A program made the position numbers and the translations under genes. Positions 8,955-17,564 of a DNA stretch of 64,000 nt are shown one piece after another (position 1 is the stretch's first letter; every line of letters begins with the position of its first letter). This DNA is from Clostridia bacterium (GTDB taxonomy: Bacteria; Bacillota; Clostridia; Acetivibrionales; DSM-2933). The notes beneath the pieces were generated by a model. The model ran no database searches. It saw only the letters and a program-made list of their open reading frames with translations, and was not told the origin of the DNA. The stretch is from the NCBI GenBank assembly GCA_026418275.1, contig JAOABQ010000011.1, positions 1 through 64,000 on the forward strand, in the 5' to 3' direction.

Positions 8955-9471
8955 ATTAGCCCCCATAAAATAAATCAAAATACGACAATTATTATACTAC
9001 TCTGTATACAAAATGCAATAGTAAATACTGAATATATATTAAAGCCAGAGGAGGAGACATCTGCCACAAAAATCTGAAACGTCTTCTTTAGATAGCACTA
9101 AGAAGGGCAAATGAATACACTAAATACCAATATACGCAATTGAATTAAAAATATAAATAAAATACTATAAAGATGGAGGATTGTGCTGTGGAATCTTTGC
9201 AATATAAAGAAAATGAAAACAGCTTATCATTCAAATACATTTTATATGGGTTAGCAAAAATAGGGAGTATGATATAAACTGTTCAATATCTGAGGTAGGA
9301 GGTGTTATAAACCGCAAATCTCAAACAGGATGCTGTATAGCTTATTTTGTAAAGCAAACCCTGCTCGGGATGTTTTAATTTTTGAGAATGCAGTCAAGAA
9401 GGTAAAAGTAGAGAAAAAAGAATTTACCGAGACTGCGAAAAATGTTTTAAAAAATAATAGGAGGTTTAGGT
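8955..9471. other. Intergenic region with possible gene remnants
   Basis: Divergent region between hyfB and the cellulase gene. It must hold both promoters, but no convincing consensus was found. Two short open stretches on the plus strand look like decayed or very small genes: a GTG at 9189 with GGAGG nine bases before it, coding 29 residues, and an ATG at 9330 coding 56 lysine-rich residues that run out of frame into the cellulase start (stop at 9500). Neither resembles a family I recognise. The rest shows nothing definite. Confidence 0.4.
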
Positions 9472-11565
9472 ATGATTCATTGCAAAAAGAGTTTTATTAA
9501 AAGAATTTCTGTATTTTTATGTTTTGCGCTGCTATTTTCTTCGTTTGTTATTGTAGGTACAGCTGCAGCTGAATCGGTGCGTGCCGGGGGAAAGGTATCA
9601 GGATACATCGTCCCGGAACTTGCATCTACAAATGCAGCAATAAAGTCAGGATTTAAAGTTGAAGCAGCTGGGACCAGTTTTAGCGCGGTAACGGATAATA
9701 ACGGATATTTTCAAATAACAGAAGTTCCTTATGGACAGTATACGTTTAAAATTAGTAAGGTGAATTATTTAACCAGACAGATTACAGGCGTCAACTTGAA
9801 TGGAGATGCGCAAATCGGAACGCAAGTAAGCCCTGTTGCAATCTGGGCTGGAGATATTGCGCAAGGCGGCAGTGGGGATAATGCCATCAATATGTCAGAT
9901 GTTGTGGCATTGATTGAATATTTCAATACCGCTGCAGGAGACGGCAAATATGTTGCGGATTATGATTTGGACAAAGATAATGCTATCAATATGACAGATA
10001 TTTTGATAGTTATCCAACGTTTTAACAAATCTCAAGCTGACTATCCGGCTGTAAACGTGGTTATCACGACTCCAAATCCAACAACACCGCCACCAACAAC
10101 TCCTCCGCCAACTACACCTCCAAGCACAACAGGGGATTTAAAGCTGTCGTTTACAAAAACAAATGAGACGGCAACTACATATACAGGTACAATTACGGTT
10201 CAAAATCCAAACAGTTCATACACCTGGAATGGCGCTTTCTTTGATATTTGGGATGTAAGCTTTGAAACAACATCCAATATTACCAGTGTTGCATATGCCG
10301 GGGGAGGTACACCCATTAAGACGGTATCAGGAAATGTAGTTAAGCTGGATTTAGGCTGGATGAGTATTATCGGTGTAGGTACAAAAGTGGATATTGTAAT
10401 TCAGGCAACGAAAACAGGAAATATAGTTTTCCCACAGAATCTTAAAGTAAGCTATGTTAGGGCAGAAGATATTACATACCCTGAGTACAGCGGACTTCCT
10501 GCAAGCTGGACCAAAAACAAGGCGGACTTAAAGGCTTCCGATCTCATTGCCAATGCTTCGGAATACTATAATACTGCTGCAGTCCCCCATGCTGAGAAGA
10601 TGATTATATATAAGCCTTATCACCCAACGCAAATTTGGATCGGTCAGCCGCAGCGGTTAAGCCATATTTTAAATGCGGAAAGCAATGCACGTATCCAGAT
10701 TCCCAACAACTATGTTGCCATGGGGATGGCTTTCGATTATGAATGGTTTAAGTTTAACCCCAATTTCATGGCGGCGTTGGGATCAAAAGAAAACTGGTCA
10801 TGTGCCCGTACACAGGACGGCAGCTGGCCGATCGTTTTAGGACATCCCGATGGCCCGTTCCAACAGGAAGTAGGAAACTTTAGCGACATGATAAAATACA
10901 TGGTGGATTATTTCCCGGATAATGCGAGTCATGATGATTATACAAAGCTGTCCTCGGAAAATGATCCTAAATGGGCAGCTGCTGCGATTAGTTCAGGCTT
11001 AAGTCTGGTAGTGACAAGAGAAACCCTTTATGGTGTTCGCGGTGTTAACTTTACTGATTTCATTAACCAGGCAAAGGACCCTTGGGCAGAATATGCATTG
11101 GTAGATTATGCGTATAACAGAGGAACTGCAAGCTTCTTCGGTCTTGGTGTTTTTGGTTCAAAAAGGCAGGAGGCATTAAATGCAACAGATATCACATCGG
11201 TATTTGGAACAGGGTTTGGTGACCACGTACCGCAGATCAAACATGCTATGATTGATATGAATGGTGATACCTCCAATATTTATGACGGCAAGGTTACCTG
11301 GACTGAAATGGAAAACTTCTTTACAGAGCTTAGAAAATTCTATGCAAGAGGGGTACCGAGCGATGCAGAGTGGACTGCAATGAAAAATGATGTGCATAAA
11401 GCATTTAATGTACTGGCACAGCATTGGGGCGGATCTACAATATCCTATAGGTACGATTTCCTAACGCTCCTTAGAGTAGCAAAACAGTATCTGCCGCAGC
11501 CTTGCAATCCAAGACCTACAGGTGCTGACTGGTATTATATGATCAAGAACAAAGTATTAAATTAA
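9472..11565 (+). CDS. cel124A: Secreted X-dockerin protein with C-terminal GH124-like endoglucanase domain
   Basis: A secreted cellulosomal enzyme. Residues 1-33 are a signal peptide. Residues 41-125 are an X module (SGYIVPEL... SGFKVEAAGT... VNYLTRQI) like the one preceding the type II dockerin of CipA. Residues 127-186 are a dockerin with two calcium-loop repeats (GDNAINMSDVVALIEYFN and KDNAINMTDILIVIQRFN). A Thr/Pro linker follows (200-220), then a beta-sandwich-like region (about 222-345, possibly CBM-like). The C-terminal part (about 350-697) resembles the GH124 endoglucanase CtCel124 of C. thermocellum, a lysozyme/transglycosylase-like helical fold. Glu440 in AALGSKENW is the candidate catalytic acid, and GPFQQEVGNF recalls the transglycosylase fold. 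The dockerin suggests binding to surface type II cohesins rather than to the CipA type I cohesins. SD AGGAGG is 7 bases before the ATG. Confidence 0.85.
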   Translation: MIHCKKSFIKRISVFLCFALLFSSFVIVGTAAAESVRAGGKVSGYIVPELASTNAAIKSGFKVEAAGTSFSAVTDNNGYFQITEVPYGQYTFKISKVNYLTRQITGVNLNGDAQIGTQVSPVAIWAGDIAQGGSGDNAINMSDVVALIEYFNTAAGDGKYVADYDLDKDNAINMTDILIVIQRFNKSQADYPAVNVVITTPNPTTPPPTTPPPTTPPSTTGDLKLSFTKTNETATTYTGTITVQNPNSSYTWNGAFFDIWDVSFETTSNITSVAYAGGGTPIKTVSGNVVKLDLGWMSIIGVGTKVDIVIQATKTGNIVFPQNLKVSYVRAEDITYPEYSGLPASWTKNKADLKASDLIANASEYYNTAAVPHAEKMIIYKPYHPTQIWIGQPQRLSHILNAESNARIQIPNNYVAMGMAFDYEWFKFNPNFMAALGSKENWSCARTQDGSWPIVLGHPDGPFQQEVGNFSDMIKYMVDYFPDNASHDDYTKLSSENDPKWAAAAISSGLSLVVTRETLYGVRGVNFTDFINQAKDPWAEYALVDYAYNRGTASFFGLGVFGSKRQEALNATDITSVFGTGFGDHVPQIKHAMIDMNGDTSNIYDGKVTWTEMENFFTELRKFYARGVPSDAEWTAMKNDVHKAFNVLAQHWGGSTISYRYDFLTLLRVAKQYLPQPCNPRPTGADWYYMIKNKVLN

Positions 11566-11615
11566 CAAAGTAAACTAAGAATTTATTAGATGCAAAAGTT
11601 AAAATTGAAGTGTTA

Positions 11616-11658
11616 GATATAAAAAACGCAGGAAGCTGTTTTCCTGCGTTTTTTATAT
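11616..11658 (+). terminator. Intrinsic terminator after cellulase gene
   Basis: AAAAAACGCAGGAA pairs with TTCCTGCGTTTTTT around a short loop, and the hairpin ends in a T-run. It lies 50 bases after the cellulase stop and separates it from the ABC operon. Confidence 0.92.
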
Positions 11659-11877
11659 CATTCAATATGGGGAGTATATCGGGTAATGTTAAAGTAAATG
11701 ATAGTTTCAAAGGATACAATCAATTTAATGAAAAGGAAATGGCAGAGAGATAGGATTTATTTACGCTGTACATTTAACTCTATCTTTTTAAAATGGAATG
11801 TAAGAATGATATGATGGTATTCAAATTTATAAAAAAATGGTAATATAATTTATAAAGCTGATAAGGAGGGGGACGCT

Positions 11878-12597
11878 TTGATTCGAATAAACAATCTTTC
11901 AAAAAGCTATAATAAGGGGACGGTAAAAGCTGTCGATAATTTAAATATTCATGTAAAACCGGGCGAAATATTTGGTTTTTTAGGACCCAATGGAGCTGGC
12001 AAAACAACCACGATCAAAATGATTGTAGGCTTATTAAATCCGGACTCCGGAAGTATTGTGATTAATCAATACGATAACCAGGTACAGACTTTGGAAGCCA
12101 AAAAGCGGATTGGATATGTACCGGATAATCCCGATGTTTACGATAGATTGACAGGAATGGAATACCTGAATTTTATGGCAGATGTATATCAGGTGTCCTC
12201 AAGTACCCGGAAGGAACGAATACAATATTTTTTGGATATGTTTGGCCTTACGGATGCAGCAGGGGATTTAATTAAAAGTTATTCCCACGGAATGAAACAA
12301 AAAATTGTTTTAACAGGGGCGCTTGTACATAACCCTACAGTTTGGATCCTGGATGAGCCGATGGTAGGACTGGATCCAAAGTCAGCGCACCAGCTTAAGG
12401 AGCTAATGCGCAGGCACTGTGACCAGGGGAATACAGTGTTTTTTTCCACACATATCTTAGAAGTTGCTGAAAAATTATGTGACAGAATCGGAATTATTAA
12501 CAAGGGAAAACTGGTTGCCCTGGGAACCATGGAAGAATTAAAACAGAGGGATCAGGACAATTCTCTCGAAAATATATTTTTGGAGTTGACGGAATGA
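11878..12597 (+). CDS. ABC transporter ATP-binding protein
   Basis: A 239-residue nucleotide-binding subunit of an ABC-2 type exporter. Walker A is GPNGAGKTT (about residue 38), the signature is SHGMKQK, Walker B is VWILDEP, and the H-loop is in FFSTHILEVAEKLCDRI. The start is TTG at 11878, preceded by a strong AAGGAGGGGG. The last codons overlap the ATG of the permease (ATGATGA), so the pair is an operon. The ATPase resembles bacitracin/lantibiotic-type and YthP-like exporters. The substrate is unknown. Confidence 0.92.
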   Translation: MIRINNLSKSYNKGTVKAVDNLNIHVKPGEIFGFLGPNGAGKTTTIKMIVGLLNPDSGSIVINQYDNQVQTLEAKKRIGYVPDNPDVYDRLTGMEYLNFMADVYQVSSSTRKERIQYFLDMFGLTDAAGDLIKSYSHGMKQKIVLTGALVHNPTVWILDEPMVGLDPKSAHQLKELMRRHCDQGNTVFFSTHILEVAEKLCDRIGIINKGKLVALGTMEELKQRDQDNSLENIFLELTE

Positions 12598-14282
12598 TGA
12601 GAACATTTCTAAGCCTCGTTAAAACAAGCTTAAATGTAAACTTTGGCATTTCAGTGATCAAACACCGTTTTACCAGGGAAAAGAAAAAACGCTTAGAGAC
12701 CATAGCTGTTCTATCAGGGGCTTTTATCGGTATTATTAGTATCATGGTCTTTTTTAGCATCATTTACTGGAGTATTTTCCAAGTCTTTAATGGCGGAATG
12801 GGAGCAAGTAGCGAGCCCCAGCCCCAAATTGTTATTACCCTGGCATTTTTGATGGGGCAGGCAATGGTTTTGTTTTTCGGTATATTTTATATTATGTCTG
12901 CTTTCTATTTTTCAAATGATTTAAATATTCTAATGCCTTTGCCGCTAAAGCCATCCTATGTACTGGGGAGTAAATTTATTGTTGTCATGGTGAATGAATA
13001 TCTAACCTTGCTGCCTGTCATGTTCCCCGCTTTGATTATTTACGGTTTCGGCACGGGACAGGGAATTTTGTACTGGATAAAAGGACTGATGCTATTTTTA
13101 GTTTCGCCTGTAATACCTCTTGGTTTGGCTTCCATATTTGTAGTATTGCTTATGCGGTTTACAAACCTTCGAAAGAGTAAGGACCTGCTTGCGGTGATTG
13201 GTGGATTTATCGGTGTTTTCATTGCAATCGGGTCAAACTATTATTTTCAGGGGATCTCGGGTGGGACAAATAACATGGGGAAATTAGTAGCGGACAACGC
13301 AGAGATTGTTAATAAAATCGGTCAGAATTTTCCCCCGGTTCTTTGGGCTACAAAAGGAATTAGCCAGGGAGGAATCAGTGGATTTGGATACTTCCTCTTA
13401 TTTCTTGGGGTCTCAGTTTTAATATTTTTCCTTCTAATGTGGCTTGGTAACAGGATATTTTATAAGGCGCTTCTGGCAGGGAAGGAAATAACCAGAAAAA
13501 GGAAAGCTGTATCTTTTAATGGGGATCAATACAGGAAGAGAAAATCACATCCTGTAGTTGCACTTTTTTGGAGAGAATGGAAAGTATTTTTAAGGACGCC
13601 TATTTACGCAATGAATGGTCTAGCCGGAGTGATTATGGGACCTGTCTTTATTGCAATGCCATTCATAACCCAAAGGAAGAATGCGGAAAGTATTTTAAGT
13701 GCTTTTGAAAAACCTGAAAATATTACTCTTGTTACACTGGGAATTTTAGCGGCAGCCCTTTTTGTAGCCAGTATGAATATTGTAGCTTGTACGTCTGTAT
13801 CCCGTGAGGGAGCTACTTTTTGGATTTCCAAAATGATTCCTGTTTCTGCAAAACATCAGATACTGGCGAAGGTGCTTCATGGCTTTTGTATCTCAATTAT
13901 GGGTGTTTTAATTATAACGGTTCTTTTAAAGTTTCTCATTGGTTACAGCTTTTTAAGGTCAGTGCTCATTATTTTTTTAGGAGCCTTGGGATCTATCCTA
14001 TTGGTTACGCTGAATGTTATGATTGATGTGATCAGGCCGAAACTTGAATGGACTAATCCTCAGGAGGCGGTTAAATCCAATTTGAACGGGTTATTCGGCA
14101 TCATGATTAGTCTTTTAAGTATTTTACTGTTAGGCGCTTTTGTGTTGGTTTCAATACTCTTGGGAATTCCAGCGTTTCTTATATATATCGGGCTTGCTTT
14201 GCTAATGGGCTTTTTAGCCATACTATCCCTTTTAGGTCTTTTTAAAATTGCGGAAAAAAAATATGCAGGCATTGAAGTATAA
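12594..14282 (+). CDS. Large ABC exporter permease
   Basis: A 562-residue integral membrane protein with about 12 hydrophobic segments, overlapping the ATPase gene by four bases. The length and the pattern (a long N-terminal half with four to six helices, a lysine/arginine-rich cytoplasmic loop at about 300-325, then a second set of helices) fit the YthQ/putative ABC exporter family rather than short ABC-2 permeases. The motif FWISKMIPVSAKHQILAK is a conserved cytoplasmic stretch in that group. The role is presumably export of a peptide or other compound; nothing in the neighbourhood names the substrate. Confidence 0.85.
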   Translation: MMRTFLSLVKTSLNVNFGISVIKHRFTREKKKRLETIAVLSGAFIGIISIMVFFSIIYWSIFQVFNGGMGASSEPQPQIVITLAFLMGQAMVLFFGIFYIMSAFYFSNDLNILMPLPLKPSYVLGSKFIVVMVNEYLTLLPVMFPALIIYGFGTGQGILYWIKGLMLFLVSPVIPLGLASIFVVLLMRFTNLRKSKDLLAVIGGFIGVFIAIGSNYYFQGISGGTNNMGKLVADNAEIVNKIGQNFPPVLWATKGISQGGISGFGYFLLFLGVSVLIFFLLMWLGNRIFYKALLAGKEITRKRKAVSFNGDQYRKRKSHPVVALFWREWKVFLRTPIYAMNGLAGVIMGPVFIAMPFITQRKNAESILSAFEKPENITLVTLGILAAALFVASMNIVACTSVSREGATFWISKMIPVSAKHQILAKVLHGFCISIMGVLIITVLLKFLIGYSFLRSVLIIFLGALGSILLVTLNVMIDVIRPKLEWTNPQEAVKSNLNGLFGIMISLLSILLLGAFVLVSILLGIPAFLIYIGLALLMGFLAILSLLGLFKIAEKKYAGIEV

Positions 14283-14303
14283 GCGTCAGGGATAAATTTG
14301 TAT

Positions 14304-14333
14304 TTGAAAAAGTTTAAGCTTATATTATATAAT
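14304..14333 (+). promoter_or_regulatory. Sigma-A-like promoter for the deacetylase lipoprotein gene
   Basis: TTGAAA (14304-14309) and TATAAT (14328-14333) are separated by 18 bases. Transcription from here would leave an untranslated leader of roughly 220 bases before the gene at 14563. The leader has no recognised riboswitch. Confidence 0.6.
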
Positions 14334-14562
14334 ATGTAAAAGTGTGTAGTTGTTTATTGTCGTTAGAGTGAATGACCTGTAAATGAGAAATTTTGATTTC
14401 TAAAGACCTTGTGTAAATCAGGCATTTCATCTCTCGGATTTTACTACTTATAAATTTGTTTCGGATAGATAATAAATTTATATACATAAACATGAGTTTT
14501 AAGTCTTTTTGTAGAAGTTCGTTTTTTAAAATACAAAAGCATAAAGAAATGGAGAGATTTAA

Positions 14563-15651
14563 ATGAAAAGATTTGTGAGTGCTTCATTAGCGGTTGTGTT
14601 TTCTGCATCCCTTTTGCTTTCCGGGTGTGGCAGAAATGAACAAGGTTCAAATCAAGTAACTGTATCCCCAAGCAGCAATGTGGTGGTTGAGCAAAATACA
14701 CCCATTCCGTCCGCCCCAAAGCCTACCCCTGATTTGGCCAAGGTAAAACCAAACGAAGCAGGTAAAATCATGGTAGTCATGTTTCATAACTTTGTCGAGT
14801 CTTTTACTCCTAGCAAGTATGATAATGGGGAATATACAACCACATTCGACGATTTTAGAAAGCTCTTGCCGGAACTCTATGAAAAGGGTTATAGACTCAT
14901 CAGTGTAAGTGATTATTTGAATAATAATATCAGTGTTGAAGCGGGTTATAAGCCCATGATATTTACCTTTGATGATGGGACGTCAGGTCAGTTTAATCTG
15001 GCAGAGGAAAATGGTACGCTGACTGCAAACAAACAATCTGCAGTAGGAATTATGGAGGAATTTATTAAGACACATCCGGATTTTGGACTTAAGGGCACTT
15101 TCTATGTAAACCTGGGGTTAAACACCTTTGAAGGAAAAGGAACACTGGATCAAAGATTAAAATATTTAGTGGACAAAGGGTTTGATATTGGTAACCACAC
15201 CATGACCCATATAGCTTTAAGTCAGGTAAAAACAGCGGATGTAATTCAAAAGGAAATTGGCGGAAACCAGAAGAAAATACTTGAACTTATTCCCGATTAT
15301 AAGATGGTTTCACTTGCACTTCCCTTTGGACAGGCAACAAAGAGTCTTCGGGGGTATGTTGAAAAAGGTGAATTTGAGGGTGTGAAATACCAAAACTTTG
15401 CGATTATGGAAGTAGGCGCGAATCCTACCTATTCACCCATCAGTAAAAAGTTTAATCCCTTGTCTACTGCCAGAGTAAGGGCGACAGGAATGAAACCTGT
15501 TGAATGTGATCTGGCTTGGTGGATTAAAAACCTTTCAGAGAAGGAACAGTTTATCAGTGACGGGGATCCCAATAGGGTAACCATACCCAAGGAGAAAGAG
15601 GCGGATATAAGTAAAGAGAGGATAAGCGGTAAAGAATTGATTCTTTATTAG
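14563..15651 (+). CDS. Polysaccharide deacetylase-family lipoprotein
   Basis: A 362-residue lipoprotein: signal sequence with lipobox LSGC (Cys22), a Pro/Ser-rich spacer, then a NodB-like carbohydrate esterase 4 domain. Catalytic motifs visible are FTFDDG (Asp137, Asp138) and the metal motif GNHTMTH (His212, His216). CE4 enzymes remove acetyl groups from peptidoglycan, chitin or xylan; lipid anchoring suggests action at the outer face of the membrane on cell wall or captured polysaccharide. It is a single gene with its own promoter and terminator. SD is GGAGAG, 9 bases before ATG. Confidence 0.85.
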   Translation: MKRFVSASLAVVFSASLLLSGCGRNEQGSNQVTVSPSSNVVVEQNTPIPSAPKPTPDLAKVKPNEAGKIMVVMFHNFVESFTPSKYDNGEYTTTFDDFRKLLPELYEKGYRLISVSDYLNNNISVEAGYKPMIFTFDDGTSGQFNLAEENGTLTANKQSAVGIMEEFIKTHPDFGLKGTFYVNLGLNTFEGKGTLDQRLKYLVDKGFDIGNHTMTHIALSQVKTADVIQKEIGGNQKKILELIPDYKMVSLALPFGQATKSLRGYVEKGEFEGVKYQNFAIMEVGANPTYSPISKKFNPLSTARVRATGMKPVECDLAWWIKNLSEKEQFISDGDPNRVTIPKEKEADISKERISGKELILY

Positions 15652-15667
15652 AGCAAATGTTAAAAAC

Positions 15668-15702
15668 AAAACCCTCTTCCGGTGTCCGGAAGAGGGTTTT
15701 TC
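15668..15702 (+). terminator. Intrinsic terminator after deacetylase lipoprotein
   Basis: AAAACCCTCTTCCGG pairs with CCGGAAGAGGGTTTTT around the loop TGT, giving a very stable hairpin with a T-run, 16 bases after the stop. Confidence 0.95.
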
Positions 15703-16003
15703 ACAAGCAAAGTTTTACAGGATGGTTTGAATTAAAGATGGATGTTTGTGTAGATATATGTTATAATATGGAATAGAACGAAGGCTCATTTTTGCTTCAA
15801 AGAATTATTGATAACCAAGTGAAAATATAGTTAAATTCGACAAATGAAAAACTGGGTTATTCATAAAATCGGTGTTTTACTTTATTAGTTTGTTATCCCG
15901 AAACATGCAGGGGAAAGGCTTTCTTGGTAGTGCAGGAATTAAACTTAGATAAGGTTTTGAAGTTTTATACATATTAAACTATTAAGTTTAGGAGGTGTGA
16001 GTT
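15703..16003 (+). promoter_or_regulatory. Intergenic region with an extended -10 promoter
   Basis: About 300 bases without a gene. TGTTATAAT (15759-15767) is an extended -10 element; no good -35 precedes it. Start from here would give a leader of about 230 bases for the gene at 16004. Nothing else is recognised. Confidence 0.4.
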
Positions 16004-16315
16004 GTGAGTAAGGAAACCGTTAAAAAAGTGCAGACGGATGCAGATGTAAAAAGAAAAGCTGTTAAGCTTGTTATTTCACACTTGAAGAAAAAAGTGGCAG
16101 AGCCTTTTGTCGGGTCGGAACATATCAATGGGTGGATTGCTGAGATGGAAAAACTATTGGAAAAACCGGAATTTAACCTTATCGAATATATTGAAATGAG
16201 AAAAAGCTTGAATGATGTTATTGAGCGTACTTTGGACGCGGACATACGGTTTAAAATGAGAGACTCATGGTATAGTTTGGGTAAAGCTCTGGATAAAAAG
16301 GTTAAACAGAAATAG
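16004..16315 (+). CDS. Small conserved-looking protein of unknown function
   Basis: A 103-residue, charged, apparently all-helical cytoplasmic protein starting at GTG with GGAGG eight bases upstream. No signal peptide, membrane segment or metal motif is visible. The centre (FVGSEHINGWIAEMEKLLEK) and the C-terminal helix (FKMRDSWYSLGKALDKK) look like a folded helical bundle. I do not recognise the family. It is followed by its own terminator and stands alone. Confidence 0.7.
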   Translation: MSKETVKKVQTDADVKRKAVKLVISHLKKKVAEPFVGSEHINGWIAEMEKLLEKPEFNLIEYIEMRKSLNDVIERTLDADIRFKMRDSWYSLGKALDKKVKQK

Positions 16316-16343
16316 CTGTTTTAAATCTAATATCGGACTCTTA

Positions 16344-16370
16344 CCCTTCCTGATACGGAAGGTTTTTTAA
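16344..16370 (+). terminator. Intrinsic terminator
   Basis: CCTTCC tgatac GGAAGG followed by TTTTTT, 30 bases after the stop of the small gene at 16004-16315. Confidence 0.88.
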
Positions 16371-16564
16371 TTTCTTGAAGTGATAAGTTTATACTGTTAT
16401 CCTTTTTAAATACGCAGTTTTCTGTAAAAACTCCTCTTGTTTCATTTAAAATCTGTCTAAAGACGGAAAAAAAACCTGTCGTTCGATTATGCTTGGAAAT
16501 GTTATACATTTAAAGGGAAATGATTTAACATTATTAGTGAGCAAACTTTGAACGGAGGGATGAT

Positions 16565-16732
16565 ATGTTTTTTCAAAGAAAGATTTTGAATAACACAGGA
16601 GAAACTGTTGCTGAAAAGATTAAAAAAGAACTGCTTTCAACTTTTCACAAAAAGGGAATTAATATTTCAAAGCTTGTGATTGACATGAATTCAAATAATT
16701 TAAATGTTGAGGTATGTATCAAAGGAAAATAA
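16565..16732 (+). CDS. Small 55-residue protein, unknown
   Basis: A short open frame with an excellent ribosome site (ACGGAGGGA, five bases before ATG). It codes 55 residues with a basic helical N-terminal half (AEKIKKELLSTFHKKG) and a beta-like second half (LVIDMNSNNLNVEVCIKGK). The stop is directly followed by a hairpin. The composition is that of a real small protein, but I recognise no family. It lies between the helical 103-residue protein and a convergent two-component system. Confidence 0.55.
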   Translation: MFFQRKILNNTGETVAEKIKKELLSTFHKKGINISKLVIDMNSNNLNVEVCIKGK

Positions 16733-16767
16733 AAGGGGTTGTTGGCGAAATGTCAACAACCCCTTGA
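16733..16767. terminator. Bidirectional hairpin between small gene and response regulator
   Basis: AAGGGGTTGTTG and CAACAACCCCTT form a 12-bp stem. On the minus strand it is followed by TTTTATTTT, making it a good terminator for the response regulator operon; on the plus strand the T-run is weak. Confidence 0.8.
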
Positions 16768-16790
16768 ATTATACAAAGATGTATTAAGTT

Positions 16791-17435
16791 TTAAAGTTTT
16801 TTTGTTTTACCGCTGTCTTTTAATCCAAGAGACTTAATTTTTTGAACTGCTTCCTTGCTGCTTTTAACACTAAGTTTTTTTAGAATGTGCCGAATCTGAT
16901 TCTTAAGAGTACCGCTAGATTTATATAAGGTACTTTCAATTTTAGATTTAGTATAACCTTCTTCCAATAGATCATAAATCTCCCTCTCAGCAGGAGTTAA
17001 GTCCTTTAACTGATTTTCTTTTTTTAGTTTCGAATATTCTTTTAATAATACTTCAAAGGGAGTAGTGTTTTTGCAGGCTAGACGGATTCTATCCGGGAGC
17101 TGTTTGTAGTTTACCTTGGAAATAAAATCAATTGCTCCCGCAGTGAAGGAATCGATAATGACTTCATCCTGGCTTAATGAGGTAAGCATAAGCACCTTTG
17201 CCTTACTGAAACGGGAAATCTCCAATGCTGCTGCAATGCCTTCATATTGGTTATCTGAAAGGCTTATATCCATTAAGATAATATCAATATCCTGCTTTTT
17301 TGCATAATCGATTGCATCTTCCTTAGAGGCGGTTATATATATAACTGAAATATCACCCTCAGCATGTAAAAAACGTTTGATATGTTCCTGCCAAACTACA
17401 TCATCCTCAACCAAAAGAATTTTTATTTTTTCCAA
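16791..17435 (-). CDS. Response regulator, receiver plus LuxR-type HTH
   Basis: A 214-residue DNA-binding response regulator. The receiver domain has acidic residues at 10-12 (VEDD), phospho-acceptor Asp56 (ILMDISL), Thr85 (LMLTS) and Lys108 (ISKVN). The C-terminal HTH (about 140-205: LTPAEREIYDLLEEGYTKSK) is NarL/LuxR-like, although the recognition part (SSGTLKNQIRHILKKL) diverges. The start is TTG with GGGAGG seven bases upstream. It lies 129 bases downstream of a histidine kinase on the same strand, and the two surely form one signalling system. The signal and targets are unknown. Confidence 0.9.
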   Translation of the reverse strand: MEKIKILLVEDDVVWQEHIKRFLHAEGDISVIYITASKEDAIDYAKKQDIDIILMDISLSDNQYEGIAAALEISRFSKAKVLMLTSLSQDEVIIDSFTAGAIDFISKVNYKQLPDRIRLACKNTTPFEVLLKEYSKLKKENQLKDLTPAEREIYDLLEEGYTKSKIESTLYKSSGTLKNQIRHILKKLSVKSSKEAVQKIKSLGLKDSGKTKKL

Positions 17436-17564
17436 TGTATTAACCTCCCTTTATTCGAGACGGATGTAAAGGGTACATCAACCAACCCTTGAAAAAACAC
17501 TTATCATAGCGATTTGGTTTTTGAATATGCTAACTGCCGGTACTACTTTATAATTAAATTGAAT

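Noticed and set aside
9979-10030. CRISPR or tandem DNA repeats in the dockerin region
   Set aside because: The similarity is between the two protein repeats of one dockerin, not a DNA repeat array.
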